Counted from the stretch's first letter, positions 49,437 to 58,409 are shown. The stretch is 64,000 bases of DNA from DASXMT01 sp036521415 (GCA_036521415.1 DATDHU010000154.1:1-64000), one strand, 5' to 3'. The notes: generated from the sequence alone by a model not told the origin. Program-made: numbers and translations.

Positions 49437-50165
49437 GTGCCGCCCCGCCACGTCGTCGTCCTGGCGCCCATGCCGCTCGAGATGGAGGCCGTCGTAGCCG
49501 CCTTCGGGCTCAGCCCCACGAGCGACGAACTGGGCGCACCGGCTGACGGCCGCGTCGGCACCTCGGCCGTAACCGCTCTCCACATCGGCATGGGACCCTC
49601 CTCGACACGAGCGGCGATGTCCCGGTTGTTCGATACGGCCGATCCTGACCGGGTGCCGGTCGATCACGTGATCATCGCCGGCATCTGCGGCGGTCTCGAC
49701 CCCGATCTCGGCGTCGGCACCCTCGTGAATCCGGAGTTGGTCATCGACCACACGAGCGGGGCCTCCTACCGCCATGACCCACCGGGGGACGCACCGCGGG
49801 CGGGGAAGCTCGTCACCACCGAGGGGGTGAGCTTCGACCGCCAACTGAGCCTGCAGTTCTTCCAGGAGGGCTGCCTCGGGGTGGACATGGAATCCTCGGC
49901 GGTGGCCGAGGTGTGCGAAGCCCACGGGTGCCCTTGGTCGGTCTACCGGTGCATCAGCGACCGGCATTTCGACGACCTCCTCGACGAGCGGATCGTTGCG
50001 ATGACCAACCCTGACGGCTCGGCCAATTTGGACGAAGTCGAACGACTCATGGCCGCCGATCCCGAGCTGGCCGGGAAGCTCGAGCGCCTGGCCCGCGACA
50101 CCACGCTCGCGGCCCGGCTCGCAGCCGAAGCCGCATTTCGGGGGTGCGTTGCCCTCGACGGCTGA
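49437..50165 (+). CDS. PNP/MTAN-fold nucleosidase or phosphorylase
   Basis: A 242-residue protein of the nucleoside phosphorylase superfamily: VVVLAPMPLEMEAVVAAF is the first strand and phosphate or acid loop, IIAGICGGLDPDLGVGTLV the glycine-rich turn, LGVDMESSAVAEVCEAHG the ribose-binding Met-Glu, and RCISDRHFDDL carries the catalytic Asp. MTA/SAH nucleosidase or futalosine hydrolase-like roles are possible. It resembles the HpnG half of the fusion at 13471-14952 in its GGLDPDL and VDMES motifs. GTG start. Confidence 0.8.
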   Translation: MPPRHVVVLAPMPLEMEAVVAAFGLSPTSDELGAPADGRVGTSAVTALHIGMGPSSTRAAMSRLFDTADPDRVPVDHVIIAGICGGLDPDLGVGTLVNPELVIDHTSGASYRHDPPGDAPRAGKLVTTEGVSFDRQLSLQFFQEGCLGVDMESSAVAEVCEAHGCPWSVYRCISDRHFDDLLDERIVAMTNPDGSANLDEVERLMAADPELAGKLERLARDTTLAARLAAEAAFRGCVALDG

Positions 50166-50376
50166 CAGGACCGTTGCCCTCGGAGTCGAGTGGTGTCGGC
50201 ATCGTGCCCGACTGAGGACATCGACAACCCGACAATAGAAGGTCGGCATCGACGCGCTGGCGCTGTCACCGTTTGGACATGGATCTGCGCGGGTATCTTC
50301 TGATTTGTCACATTCCCGTTGCCTTCGGGGGACCGAATGCACTACAACGGATTCGACGGCAATCGGATCGGGGGGC

Positions 50377-51612
50377 ATGAAAATGGTCGGAAAAGGTGTG
50401 GGCCTGACGGGTGGACGCGCCGTGGTGAAACGGGGACGCGCAGTGGCAACGCTCGGGCTGGTCGGCGGGCTGCTTGGATCGGTGGTGGGTGTCGGAATCA
50501 GCGGTCTTTCGGCGTCGGCGGCCTCGACCCCGTCCGTGTCGGTGAAGACATTCACCAACAACTTCTCCGCTATGAAGAGCCTGACGTCCTTGACCAAGTC
50601 GGGCAAGGGCAAGGTGGCCGTCATTCTCCCCGACACCGTTTCGTCGGCCCGTTATACGCAATTCGACGCCCCGTACCTGACCAAGGCGCTCCAAACCGCC
50701 GGGCTGCCGACGTCCCAGTTCAGCGTGCAGAACGCCCAGGGGAGCGACACGACGCAGCTGACCGACGCGCAGTCGGCCGTCGCCGGAGGCGCCAGCGTCC
50801 TCGTCGTGGACCCGCTCGATTCGGGTGTCGGCGCATCGATCGAGACGTACGCCAAGAGCCACGGCGTGGCGGTGGTCGACTACGACCGACTCACCCTCGG
50901 GGGGAGCCGCCAGTACTACGTGAGCTTCAACAATGTGAACGTGGGCACCCTGTTGGGGAAGGGGATGGTCAGCTGCGTTACCGCCTGGAAAGTCTCCAAG
51001 CCGAACGTCGCCGTTATGGTCGGCTCGCCCACCGACAACAACGCCACACTGTTTGCCCAGGGCTACAACGCGGTGATGAATCCGAAGTTCAAGTCTGGCG
51101 CATGGACATTAGCGGTACGGCCCGCCGGGACGTGGGACCCGCCCACTGCCGAGACGGAGTTCCAGCAGGCGCTTACGGCCCACCCGGGCATGAACGCCGT
51201 GCTCGTCCCCAATGACGACAACGCCGCCCCGATCATCACCTACCTGAAGACGCTGAACATTCCGGCCAACAAGTTCCCGGTGACGGGGCAGGATGCCAGC
51301 ACAGTGGGATTGCAGAACGTCATCTCGGGGTACCAATGTGGCACTGTGTACAAGCCGATCTACCTCGAGGCCCAGGCCGCTGCCGCTCTTGCCCTCTACC
51401 TGCGAGCGGGTAAGACCCCGCCCAGTGGACTCGTGAACGGTTCGACCACGGACACGCAGTCGAACACCAAGGTCCCGTCCTCGTTGCTGACGCCTCAGTG
51501 GGTGACTCCGACCAACGTGGAGTCCACGGTTGTGAAGGACAACTTCGTCACGGCGAGCGCGATCTGCACGGGAGCCTTTGCCGCTGACTGCACCAAGTAC
51601 GGCATCAAGTAG
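50377..51612 (+). CDS. Sugar ABC transporter substrate-binding protein
   Basis: A 411-residue periplasmic-binding-protein-fold (type I, XylF/RbsB-like) receptor. A Sec signal peptide (about residues 20-48, ending ASAAS) has no lipobox cysteine, unlike most actinobacterial receptors. The mature part has KVAVILPDTVSSARY, the hinge-region VVDPLDSGVG, VAVVDYDRLT, and VPVTGQDAST-like segments (KFPVTGQDAS). It is the first gene of a three-gene importer; the ATP-binding gene follows after 18 bp. Xylose or a related sugar is the likely ligand class. Confidence 0.9.
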   Translation: MKMVGKGVGLTGGRAVVKRGRAVATLGLVGGLLGSVVGVGISGLSASAASTPSVSVKTFTNNFSAMKSLTSLTKSGKGKVAVILPDTVSSARYTQFDAPYLTKALQTAGLPTSQFSVQNAQGSDTTQLTDAQSAVAGGASVLVVDPLDSGVGASIETYAKSHGVAVVDYDRLTLGGSRQYYVSFNNVNVGTLLGKGMVSCVTAWKVSKPNVAVMVGSPTDNNATLFAQGYNAVMNPKFKSGAWTLAVRPAGTWDPPTAETEFQQALTAHPGMNAVLVPNDDNAAPIITYLKTLNIPANKFPVTGQDASTVGLQNVISGYQCGTVYKPIYLEAQAAAALALYLRAGKTPPSGLVNGSTTDTQSNTKVPSSLLTPQWVTPTNVESTVVKDNFVTASAICTGAFAADCTKYGIK

Positions 51613-51630
51613 GGGTCTGCGGCGGCCGCA

Positions 51631-52473
51631 GTGGTGACCGACGTCGTAGGCACGGGTAGCCCGACAGAGTACGCGCATGATGAAGGCTCCCTGCTGAGCT
51701 TGCGCGGCATCTCTAAGAGCTTCGGTGCGGTCCAGGCCCTCCGGGACGTCAACTTCGATGTGGCGCCGGGAAAGGTCACGGCTCTCGTCGGCGACAATGG
51801 TGCCGGCAAATCCACGCTGATCAAGACGATCTCGGGGATCTGGCAGCCCAGTGGAGGCGAGATCTTCTGGAAGGGCAAACCGGCCAACGTCCGGACGCCT
51901 CGAGATGCGGATGCACTGGGGATCGCCACCGTCTACCAGGACCTAGCGCTGTGCGACAACCTGGATATCGTCCAGAACATGTACCTCGGGCACGAGGAGC
52001 TTCGATTCGGCCTGCTGGACGAGAACAAGATGGAGATCACCGCCCGCCAGGTCCTCACCGACCTGTCGGTCACCACGGTGCAGTCGATCCGCCAACCGGT
52101 GGGGTCGCTCTCGGGCGGCCAGCGGCAGGCCGTGGCTGTGGCCCGGGCCGTGATGCGCGACGCACAACTGGTCGTCATGGACGAGCCAACTGCGGCGCTC
52201 GGCGTGTCGCAGACCGCCCAGGTCCTCGACCTGATCAAAAGGCTGGCGGCCCGGGAGATCGCTGTCCTGGTGATCTCGCACAACCTGAACGACGTGTTCG
52301 CGGTGGCCGATCGGATAGCGGTGCTCCGGCTCGGGCACCTGGTGAGCAGTGGGCCCGTCGAGGACTATGACACCCAGAGCACGGTCGAGTTGATCACGAC
52401 GGGGAGGCTGGATCGCAGCGCGGCCAACTCGGGAGACGGCAACAGGCCTCCTAGCAGCGACTCGGAGGGGTGA
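51631..52473 (+). CDS. Sugar ABC transporter ATP-binding protein
   Basis: A 280-residue single ABC domain: Walker A GDNGAGKST near residue 57, Q-loop VYQDLALCDN, signature LSGGQRQAVAVARA, Walker B LVVMDEP, and switch His in VISHNL. XylG and RbsA normally carry two such domains in about 500 residues; this one has a single domain, as in the FrcA subgroup, so two copies must pair. GTG start (51631, or 51634). The permease gene follows after 4 bp. Confidence 0.92.
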   Translation: MVTDVVGTGSPTEYAHDEGSLLSLRGISKSFGAVQALRDVNFDVAPGKVTALVGDNGAGKSTLIKTISGIWQPSGGEIFWKGKPANVRTPRDADALGIATVYQDLALCDNLDIVQNMYLGHEELRFGLLDENKMEITARQVLTDLSVTTVQSIRQPVGSLSGGQRQAVAVARAVMRDAQLVVMDEPTAALGVSQTAQVLDLIKRLAAREIAVLVISHNLNDVFAVADRIAVLRLGHLVSSGPVEDYDTQSTVELITTGRLDRSAANSGDGNRPPSSDSEG

Positions 52474-52477
52474 GACG

Positions 52478-53803
52478 ATGACAACAACGCCCAAGACCCC
52501 CTCTGCCACCGAACCGTCCGACGACATCGACGCTGACGCAGCCGCCCCGGCCGATCCCGGGCACCTCGGGGGCATCCCCATGCCCGAGGCGCTGCCCGAC
52601 TCGACCTTCGGCCAGTACGCCGCCGCCTGGGCCAAGCGCATCCGGTACGGCGAGAGCGGCGTCCTCCCCGTCGTGGCCGGACTCATCGTCCTGGTGGTGA
52701 TCTTTCAGGTCCAGGACTCGATCTTCCTTTCGGCCGGCAACATCACCAACCTGCTCATCCAGGGGACGGTCTTCATCCTCCTCGGAATGGCCGAGGTCTG
52801 GGTGCTGGTCCTCGGCGAGATCGACCTCTCGGTCGGGTTTGTCGCCGGCATCGGGGCGGTGATCACCGCCATCCTCGTCGCACCACCAAACAACCTGCCC
52901 TGGTGGGCGGCCATCATCCTCGGGCTGTTGGCGACCTCCGCCATCGGCGCGCTCCAAGGGCTCCTGGTCATCAAGATCGGATTGCCCTCCTTCGTGGTCA
53001 CCCTGGCCGGCCTGCTCGGCTGGGAGGGAGTCCTCATCTACCTGGTCAACGGGCATGGCACCGGCGGCACCATCACCATTGCAAACAACGTCATCCTCGA
53101 CCTGGTGAACGGCAACCTCAGCCCCGCGGCGGGATGGATCGTCATGGTGGCATCCGTCGCCGTCTTCGCCGTGTTCACCATCTTCCGGGACCGGCGGCGT
53201 CATGCCAGTGGCCTCGTGGCGCCCCCGTTGGCCATCACCATTCTCAAAGTGGCCGTGATGGCTGCAGCCGGGGTGGCCCTCGTCCTCATCTGCAATACCA
53301 ACCGGAGCAAGTTCGCCGTCCTCAGCGGTGTGCCCTATGCCGTGATCATCGTGGCCGCCTTCGTGGTCGCCTGGACGTTCTTGCTGACCCGCACGCGCTT
53401 CGGCCGCTACATGTACGCCATCGGCGGGAACGCCGAGGCGGCCCGGCGAGGCGGCGTGAGCCTCGGGTGGAACCGCTTCTGGGCCTTTACCCTCACCGGC
53501 CTGACGGCCGGCGCAGCCGGGATCCTCTATGCCTCGAGGCTCGGTTCGATCTCCAACAACATCGACGGGGGCACCCTGGTGCTCTATGCGGTGGCCGCTG
53601 CAGTGATCGGCGGCACGAGCCTGTTCGGCGGTCGGGGCAAGATGGTGCATGCCCTCCTCGGGGGCCTCGTCATCGCCACCATCTACAACGGCCTCGGGCT
53701 GCTCGGCATCAGCGCAGCCACGCAGTTCATGGTGACGGCATTGGTGCTCCTCGCCGCGGTGGCCATCGACGCTCTCGCCCGCCGCGGCCGCGCCGCCCGC
53801 TGA
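52478..53803 (+). CDS. Sugar ABC transporter permease (XylH/RbsC-like)
   Basis: A 441-residue membrane protein with about 12-14 hydrophobic spans. Family motifs are FILLGMAEVWVLVLGEIDLS near residue 105 (the GGIDLS-type segment) and TRFGRYMYAIGGNAEAARRG near residue 308. The first 60 residues are cytoplasmic and Asp/Ala-rich. It completes the importer with the receptor at 50377 and the ATPase at 51631. Confidence 0.93.
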   Translation: MTTTPKTPSATEPSDDIDADAAAPADPGHLGGIPMPEALPDSTFGQYAAAWAKRIRYGESGVLPVVAGLIVLVVIFQVQDSIFLSAGNITNLLIQGTVFILLGMAEVWVLVLGEIDLSVGFVAGIGAVITAILVAPPNNLPWWAAIILGLLATSAIGALQGLLVIKIGLPSFVVTLAGLLGWEGVLIYLVNGHGTGGTITIANNVILDLVNGNLSPAAGWIVMVASVAVFAVFTIFRDRRRHASGLVAPPLAITILKVAVMAAAGVALVLICNTNRSKFAVLSGVPYAVIIVAAFVVAWTFLLTRTRFGRYMYAIGGNAEAARRGGVSLGWNRFWAFTLTGLTAGAAGILYASRLGSISNNIDGGTLVLYAVAAAVIGGTSLFGGRGKMVHALLGGLVIATIYNGLGLLGISAATQFMVTALVLLAAVAIDALARRGRAAR

Positions 53804-53852
53804 GCCAGAGGCCGACCCGGCTCACACCGAATCGGACCGAGCCGGGCCTGGG

Positions 53853-54707
53853 TCAGCCAAAGAAGGCGAAAGCGCGGGTCTCGACGCTGGCCCGGGTGGC
53901 GACGCCGGGGGGACAACTCGGGTCGTCGAAGGCCGTGTGTGCCACCCGCGACGGACAATCGCTGTCGCTGTCGTGAGCCTTGAACACCAGCACCTCGTCC
54001 GGAGTCATATCCCGGAAGTAGCACCAGCGATGGTCCTCGCTGTAGCAGTAGCCGGTGGTGTCGTGGCGGATGTCGCCCGAGAGCTCGGTGGTCACGGCGG
54101 TCACCGTCACCTCATCGCCTGGCGCGATCGTCCGAGCATCGCAGACGGCCAGGGGAATGTCCTGGGGCGGCGGGGTGACCGCCCGCCACATGTTGTACGC
54201 CGCCCATCGTGGGTAGCCGTCCACGTCGAAGGCATCGGTGACGACCCCCAGGAGCCCGACCACAGAATGGTCGGTGTTATCGGCGTGGGGGTAGCGCGCC
54301 GGCTTGGCGTTGGGAAGGCCCGAGAGCTTGTCGACCTCTCCTTCGCCGTAGCGCTTCTTTCCGGCCGACATCACCACGACCAGGTCGGCACCGGTCACCT
54401 CAGTGAGCAGGGCAGCCATCTCGTGGGCGTAGTGCTGGTCGACGAGCGGATGGACCTGGATCATGTCGAAGTTCGACACGGCGCTCCGGTGGTCGACGAG
54501 GACGAAGCCGTTCCGGTCGAGATCGAGGGTGTCCCGCTCCGGCCTCGTGTTGTGGATCCACACTGACTGCCCGGAAGCGAGCTCCATCGTGGAGCGGGTG
54601 TCGTCCTCGCTCCAGAACTCGAGCGTGGCGCCGGCATCGTCGCTGCGGTTGAGGAGGTAGTTGACCTCACCGCGTACTTTTTCGACCTCGGCTGAGGCGA
54701 TGGTCAC
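53853..54707 (-). CDS. CmcJ/NvfI family oxidoreductase-like protein
   Basis: A 284-residue protein with the family signature near its end: VFKAHDSDSDCPSRVAHTAF, then ATRASVETRAFAFFG, and central motifs VVLVDHRSAV-like (GFVLVDHRSA), RWAAYNMWRAV and IPLAVCDART. CmcJ/NvfI (AsaB-like) proteins are found in cephamycin and fungal meroterpenoid pathways and act as hydroxylases or isomerases. No pathway genes surround this copy. The GTG at 54707 has GAGGAG 7 bases away. An upstream in-frame start at 54752 is less likely. Confidence 0.85.
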   Translation of the reverse strand: MTIASAEVEKVRGEVNYLLNRSDDAGATLEFWSEDDTRSTMELASGQSVWIHNTRPERDTLDLDRNGFVLVDHRSAVSNFDMIQVHPLVDQHYAHEMAALLTEVTGADLVVVMSAGKKRYGEGEVDKLSGLPNAKPARYPHADNTDHSVVGLLGVVTDAFDVDGYPRWAAYNMWRAVTPPPQDIPLAVCDARTIAPGDEVTVTAVTTELSGDIRHDTTGYCYSEDHRWCYFRDMTPDEVLVFKAHDSDSDCPSRVAHTAFDDPSCPPGVATRASVETRAFAFFG

Positions 54708-54836
54708 TCTGCGCTCCTCTTCTTGTTCCAACACGGCTCTTCTGGTTCCCACACGATTCGTGTCCCGATATGGCCCTGGGCGCTATCTGTAGGTTTCCAC
54801 GTCGCCCTCGTGCAATCGAGCAGCGGCCTTCCCTAC

Positions 54837-55034
54837 CTACCGCCTCCTCCGGCTCCCGGACAGCCCCACGGCCCGAAGGAACGACCCGGTGGCCTTGTTG
54901 GTCTGGCGGTAGACAGCTCTGCGCGCATCACGCTTGGCCAGCCCTTCGACGCCGCCGTTCTTCACCGCCTCGACGTTGCCCATGTCGCGGGCCGCCCGAT
55001 ACAGCTGGCTCCGGAAGGTCCGCTTACGTGCCAT
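54837..55034 (-). CDS. Small basic protein
   Basis: 65 residues, about one quarter Arg or Lys, and no hydrophobic segment: ARKRTFRSQLYRAARDMGNV at the start and GLSGSRRRR at the end. I recall similar short basic proteins in many actinobacteria, without known function. A GAGGAA site precedes the ATG. Nucleic acid binding is possible from the charge only. Confidence 0.65.
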   Translation of the reverse strand: MARKRTFRSQLYRAARDMGNVEAVKNGGVEGLAKRDARRAVYRQTNKATGSFLRAVGLSGSRRRR

Positions 55035-55174
55035 CTGGGTTCCTCATCATCGGGCCATTCTGCCCGACGGGTGTGTGGGGTGCCTCGACAACCGATCCGC
55101 TGTTACAGCCATCACCTGACCTGAGGACCCCACTCGCCCAGCATTCCGGGCCACAAGGAACCAATGCCCAGGCT

Positions 55175-55837
55175 TTATGCGCTGGTGGTGGCCGTTTCCG
55201 CCCGCCGGGCGGCGCGAACCAGTGGGTTGACCTCGGGTGGGCTGATCCTGGACAAGGTGTTGCGGTCGGTGTGGCTGAACTGCTCCTCCCGGCCCGGGAT
55301 CTGCAGTATTCCCTCCTCCGCGTACGACCACGTCCCGTCGTCGTTCACCGTCACGTGGATCCGATAGCTGAGGGTACGGAAGGACTGGTCGAGGAAGGGG
55401 TTGGACAGGATGCCGTAGACCTCGGAACCGAGGGTCGCCGTCAGCTCGAAGTCGGTAGCGTCGGCCGTGGCCGAGCCCGAGGCCAGAAGCGCCTGGGCCC
55501 GGGGGATGCCGAGCGTGAGGGTGACCGCTTCGGCTGCGGGCTCCCAGAGCCAGTAGCCCACCTGGTCGTGGAACGTCTCGGCCTCACCCGGCTTGGTGAT
55601 GTGGGTGTGGTACCTCAGGCCGTAGAAGAGCTGCGGGCCGTTCGTCTGGCGGTCGATGGGCTGCAGCTCGTAGTGCTCGACGAAGGTGTCGTGCTCGGTG
55701 CCCTCGACGACAGGGTGCTGGTCGGAACCCTTGGTCCCCTCCCAGACGCCGGCCATCGGGCCCAGGGGCCCAAGGTTCGCCAGGGTATCGGGGTCCCCGT
55801 CCGGCTCGGTGTAGATGTCAGGTCCGTACATGGTCAC
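55175..55837 (-). CDS. Nitrobindin/THAP4-like heme-binding beta-barrel protein
   Basis: A 220-residue fatty-acid-binding-protein-like 10-strand barrel. The N-terminus has GPLGPMAGVWEGTKGSD, which includes the GxWxG signature, followed by FYGLRYHTHI and FHDQVGYWLWEP; the proximal His expected late in the chain is not certain. Such proteins bind ferric heme and react with nitric oxide or peroxynitrite. GGAGGT favours the GTG at 55837 over the ATG at 55831. Confidence 0.8.
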   Translation of the reverse strand: MTMYGPDIYTEPDGDPDTLANLGPLGPMAGVWEGTKGSDQHPVVEGTEHDTFVEHYELQPIDRQTNGPQLFYGLRYHTHITKPGEAETFHDQVGYWLWEPAAEAVTLTLGIPRAQALLASGSATADATDFELTATLGSEVYGILSNPFLDQSFRTLSYRIHVTVNDDGTWSYAEEGILQIPGREEQFSHTDRNTLSRISPPEVNPLVRAARRAETATTSA

Positions 55838-56163
55838 TGCGGCACCTCCCGCCCGTCCCGTAGTCGCTCCGATCCAGCCTCGTGTCCGTCCGCGCCCACG
55901 GTGGCGGCCCCGAGATTGACGGGAGTGAGATTATCCGCAGTGAGAGGGACGCACCTGACTCGGAGTACGTGGATCGCCGACGAGCTCTGTGGTGGACATG
56001 GGGGCGTGGCACGTCAATCCGAGTCATACCGCGCCACCAGACAGGCCTTGCCAGCAACTTCGCGGGCTACCATGACTCGAATGGTCACAATGCGCATCCG
56101 TGTCGTCGGCACAGTGCACGGCATTGGCTCCGGTCGAGACGTCGACACGATCACCCCGTTGGC
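55838..56163. other. Intergenic region without a recognisable gene
   Basis: Frames are open on the plus strand but show no protein-like pattern. No strong promoter, repeat or terminator was found. Confidence 0.5.
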
Positions 56164-57234
56164 GTGACTGCTCTCGGCACCAGGGAGAAGATCCGGGTCG
56201 TCCAGTGGACGACCGGCAACGTCGGCCGTCGATCAGTCGTCGCCATCATGGCCAATCCTGCATTGGCGTTGGTGGGGTGTTACGCGTGGTCGGCTGACAA
56301 GGTCGGGAGAGACGTCGGCGAGTTATGCGGCAGCGCCGATACCGGCATTCTGGCCACCGACGACGTCAGTGCCCTCCTCGCTCTACAGCCGGATTGCGTT
56401 GTCTACAATCCCAAATGGCCTGATGTCGACGAGCTGGTGCGCATCCTGAGGGCTGGGGTCAACATCGTGACGACGGCATCGTTCATCACCGGCCATGGAC
56501 TGGGCGACAACCGCCAACTGCTCATCGATGCCTGTGACCATGGGCAGAGCTCGATCTTCGGGTCCGGGATGAACCCGGGACTGGCCAACCTGCTCGGCCT
56601 CCTATCCGCGGGTCTGTGCGATCGGGTTGATTCGATCACCGTTCTCGAGTCGGTGGACTCGACCGGGTACGATTCGCCCGAAACGGAACTGTCTGTGGGA
56701 TTCGCCCGTCCAATCGATGACCCGTCCCTGCCTTCGATGACCGCGGCGGGGACCGCCATATTCGGGGAGGCTGTAGGCCTGATGGCCGACGCACTCGGCA
56801 TCGAGCTCGACGATGTCCGCTGCGAGGCGGAGTACGCGCAAACGACGCAGCATCTCGACCTTGGGTCGTGGTCGATCGCTCCCGGCTGCGTTGCCGGAGT
56901 GGCTGCGAACTGGCAGGGCATCGTGGCGGACCGACCCGTCGTACAGCTGAAGACCCGATGGCGAAAGGGCAGCCATCTCGAACCAGACTGGCAAATCGAG
57001 CACGGTTACATCATCGATATTCAAGGTCAACCATGTGTAAAGACCAAACTAGAGGTCTATCCAGCGGCAGACTTCCAAGCGACGACCTTCGCCGACTACA
57101 TGGTTCTCGGGATGATCATGACGGCCCTCCCGGCAATCAACGCCATCCCCCAGGTGTGCCGGGCGCGGCCAGGAATCGTCACGTATCTCGATCTCCCCTT
57201 CATAGCGCCGCAGGGCTGGGTTCCTACACGCTGA
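56164..57234 (+). CDS. Dihydrodipicolinate reductase-like NAD(P)-dependent dehydrogenase
   Basis: A 356-residue protein with an N-terminal Rossmann domain: IRVVQWTTGNVGRRSVVAIM is the dinucleotide loop, LVGCYAWSADKVGRDVGELC follows, and VVYNPKWPDVDELVRILRAG and GSGMNPGLANLL match the family found often in mycobacteria and related to 2,4-diaminopentanoate dehydrogenase. The C-terminal domain is the alpha/beta substrate part. GTG start with no clear ribosome-binding site. Substrate unknown; an amine or amino acid is likely from the family. Confidence 0.82.
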   Translation: MTALGTREKIRVVQWTTGNVGRRSVVAIMANPALALVGCYAWSADKVGRDVGELCGSADTGILATDDVSALLALQPDCVVYNPKWPDVDELVRILRAGVNIVTTASFITGHGLGDNRQLLIDACDHGQSSIFGSGMNPGLANLLGLLSAGLCDRVDSITVLESVDSTGYDSPETELSVGFARPIDDPSLPSMTAAGTAIFGEAVGLMADALGIELDDVRCEAEYAQTTQHLDLGSWSIAPGCVAGVAANWQGIVADRPVVQLKTRWRKGSHLEPDWQIEHGYIIDIQGQPCVKTKLEVYPAADFQATTFADYMVLGMIMTALPAINAIPQVCRARPGIVTYLDLPFIAPQGWVPTR

Positions 57235-57279
57235 GTGAGTGCGGGGTTCGCAAGGCCATTTGGCCCCACCTTGGGGTTC

Positions 57280-57618
57280 TCAGACGTCTGTTTTGGGTAT
57301 GACACTTTTGTTGCCCCAACCCTCGGGGTTCGAGATGTAGTCATCACCCTTTGGCAGGCTGAACCAGACCGTCTTGCCCGAATCGTTCTCAACGACGCCC
57401 CACTGGTCTGACAAGTCGCGGACCAGTGGAAGTCCTCGACCGTGGTCGTCGATGTTATGCACCGACTCGACTAGCACCGGCAACACATCGCTCTCGTCGA
57501 TGACCTCCACACGGAGGGCACCCCCGGGATCGCTGAGCACGACCTCAACCGGTGAGTGTGCGTGCAACACGGCATTGGTCACTACTTCGCTGATGAGAAG
57601 CTCGGCCACGAAGACCAT
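57280..57618 (-). CDS. HATPase_c anti-sigma-like ATP-binding protein, start unclear
   Basis: The frame has the GHKL N-box (ELLISEVVTNAVLHAH), a G1-like segment (VEVIDESDVLP) and a G2 box (GRGLPLVRDLSDQWGV), as in RsbW/SpoIIAB-like kinases and anti-sigma factors. The ATG at 57618 lies inside the conserved domain. In-frame sequence typical of the family N-terminus (SRFPAELASASAAREFVRTA) continues upstream to a TAG at 57757-57759, but contains no ATG, GTG or TTG. The gene may therefore have lost its start or be frameshifted from the neighbouring frame. A STAS gene lies 470 bp away on the other strand. Confidence 0.7.
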   Translation of the reverse strand: MVFVAELLISEVVTNAVLHAHSPVEVVLSDPGGALRVEVIDESDVLPVLVESVHNIDDHGRGLPLVRDLSDQWGVVENDSGKTVWFSLPKGDDYISNPEGWGNKSVIPKTDV

Positions 57619-57901
57619 GTCCGGAGGCCAGTCATGCAGCGCCGTCCGTACGAATTCGCGGGCGGCCGATGCGCTGGCAAGTTCGGCCGGAAACCGACTC
57701 GTGACCGGGTCGCGCCGCTCATTCGATGATCTATATGCACGGAGGATGGTCCGAACCTACCCAGGCCCACCGATTGGAAACCCCTTCGGGCAGAACGAGT
57801 CTTTAGCACGCAGAAGGCATTGACGTGGTTTGAACAATGCGAGTGACGGGAACATCACAGCGTGCGGATCGAAGGATCCACAAAAACGGGGAGCTACACA
57901 A

Positions 57902-58066
57902 TTGCTGGTTCTGCTTGCATTGCTTTTGGTCATCATCTTCGCTGGCTTGGGTTTTGCCCTTCACGTCCTTTGGATCGTGGCTGCCGTACTGCTGGTGCTG
58001 TGGCTGATCGGGTTCGTCGTCGGCCGAGGCGAGGGCTCAGGGAGGCACGGGTTCTATCGTTGGTAG
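57902..58066 (+). CDS. Small hydrophobic membrane protein
   Basis: 54 residues: two hydrophobic helices (LVLLALLLVIIFAGLGFALH and WIVAAVLLVLWLIGFVV) and a basic, aromatic tail (GSGRHGFYRW). This resembles short actinobacterial hydrophobic proteins that end in RxxWYRW-like tails. The TTG at 57902 has GGGGAG 8 bases upstream. It stands 19 bp before the STAS gene and may be co-transcribed with it. Confidence 0.65.
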   Translation: MLVLLALLLVIIFAGLGFALHVLWIVAAVLLVLWLIGFVVGRGEGSGRHGFYRW

Positions 58067-58085
58067 TCGCGGCTGAACTCATGTG

Positions 58086-58409
58086 ATGCCGTTTCAGCCC
58101 GACTACTCAGCGGAGGCCCATGGTGTCGGTGACGAGGAACCGGTGGTCGTAGTCCGAGGTGAAGTGGATCTCGTCACCGCCCCTTGGCTCGCAACTCTGC
58201 TCACCGAGGTCTTGCGCCATGATCCGAAACGAATCGTGGTCGACCTCACTGCGGTGACCTTCTTCAATGCCAGAGGCGCTGCCGTCATCGCATCTGTCCG
58301 GAGGCAACTGCCCGCTCACTTTGAACTCGTTCTGCGCAGGCCGAATCCACTCGTCCGCTGGCTGCTGCAACTCGCAGAGCTGGACGGTCCTTGCCTCATC
58401 GAGGGTTAG
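58086..58409 (+). CDS. STAS domain anti-sigma factor antagonist
   Basis: A 107-residue SpoIIAA/RsbV-like protein: PVVVVRGEVDLVTAPWLATL is the first strand and helix, and IVVDLTAVTFFNARGAAVIA is the central strand and switch loop. In phosphorylated antagonists this loop reads D-S-S-G; here it is N-A-R-G, so the usual phosphoserine is missing. It may be constitutively active or act only as a scaffold. The HATPase protein at 57280 is its likely partner. Confidence 0.85.
   Translation: MPFQPDYSAEAHGVGDEEPVVVVRGEVDLVTAPWLATLLTEVLRHDPKRIVVDLTAVTFFNARGAAVIASVRRQLPAHFELVLRRPNPLVRWLLQLAELDGPCLIEG

Noticed and set aside
52451..53650. A 399-residue minus-strand frame rich in His, Asp and Gly
   Set aside because: It is an antisense shadow of the sugar permease gene.
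57240..57279. Bidirectional terminator between convergent genes
   Set aside because: CCCC and GGGG arms are only four bases long with no T tract, too weak to call.
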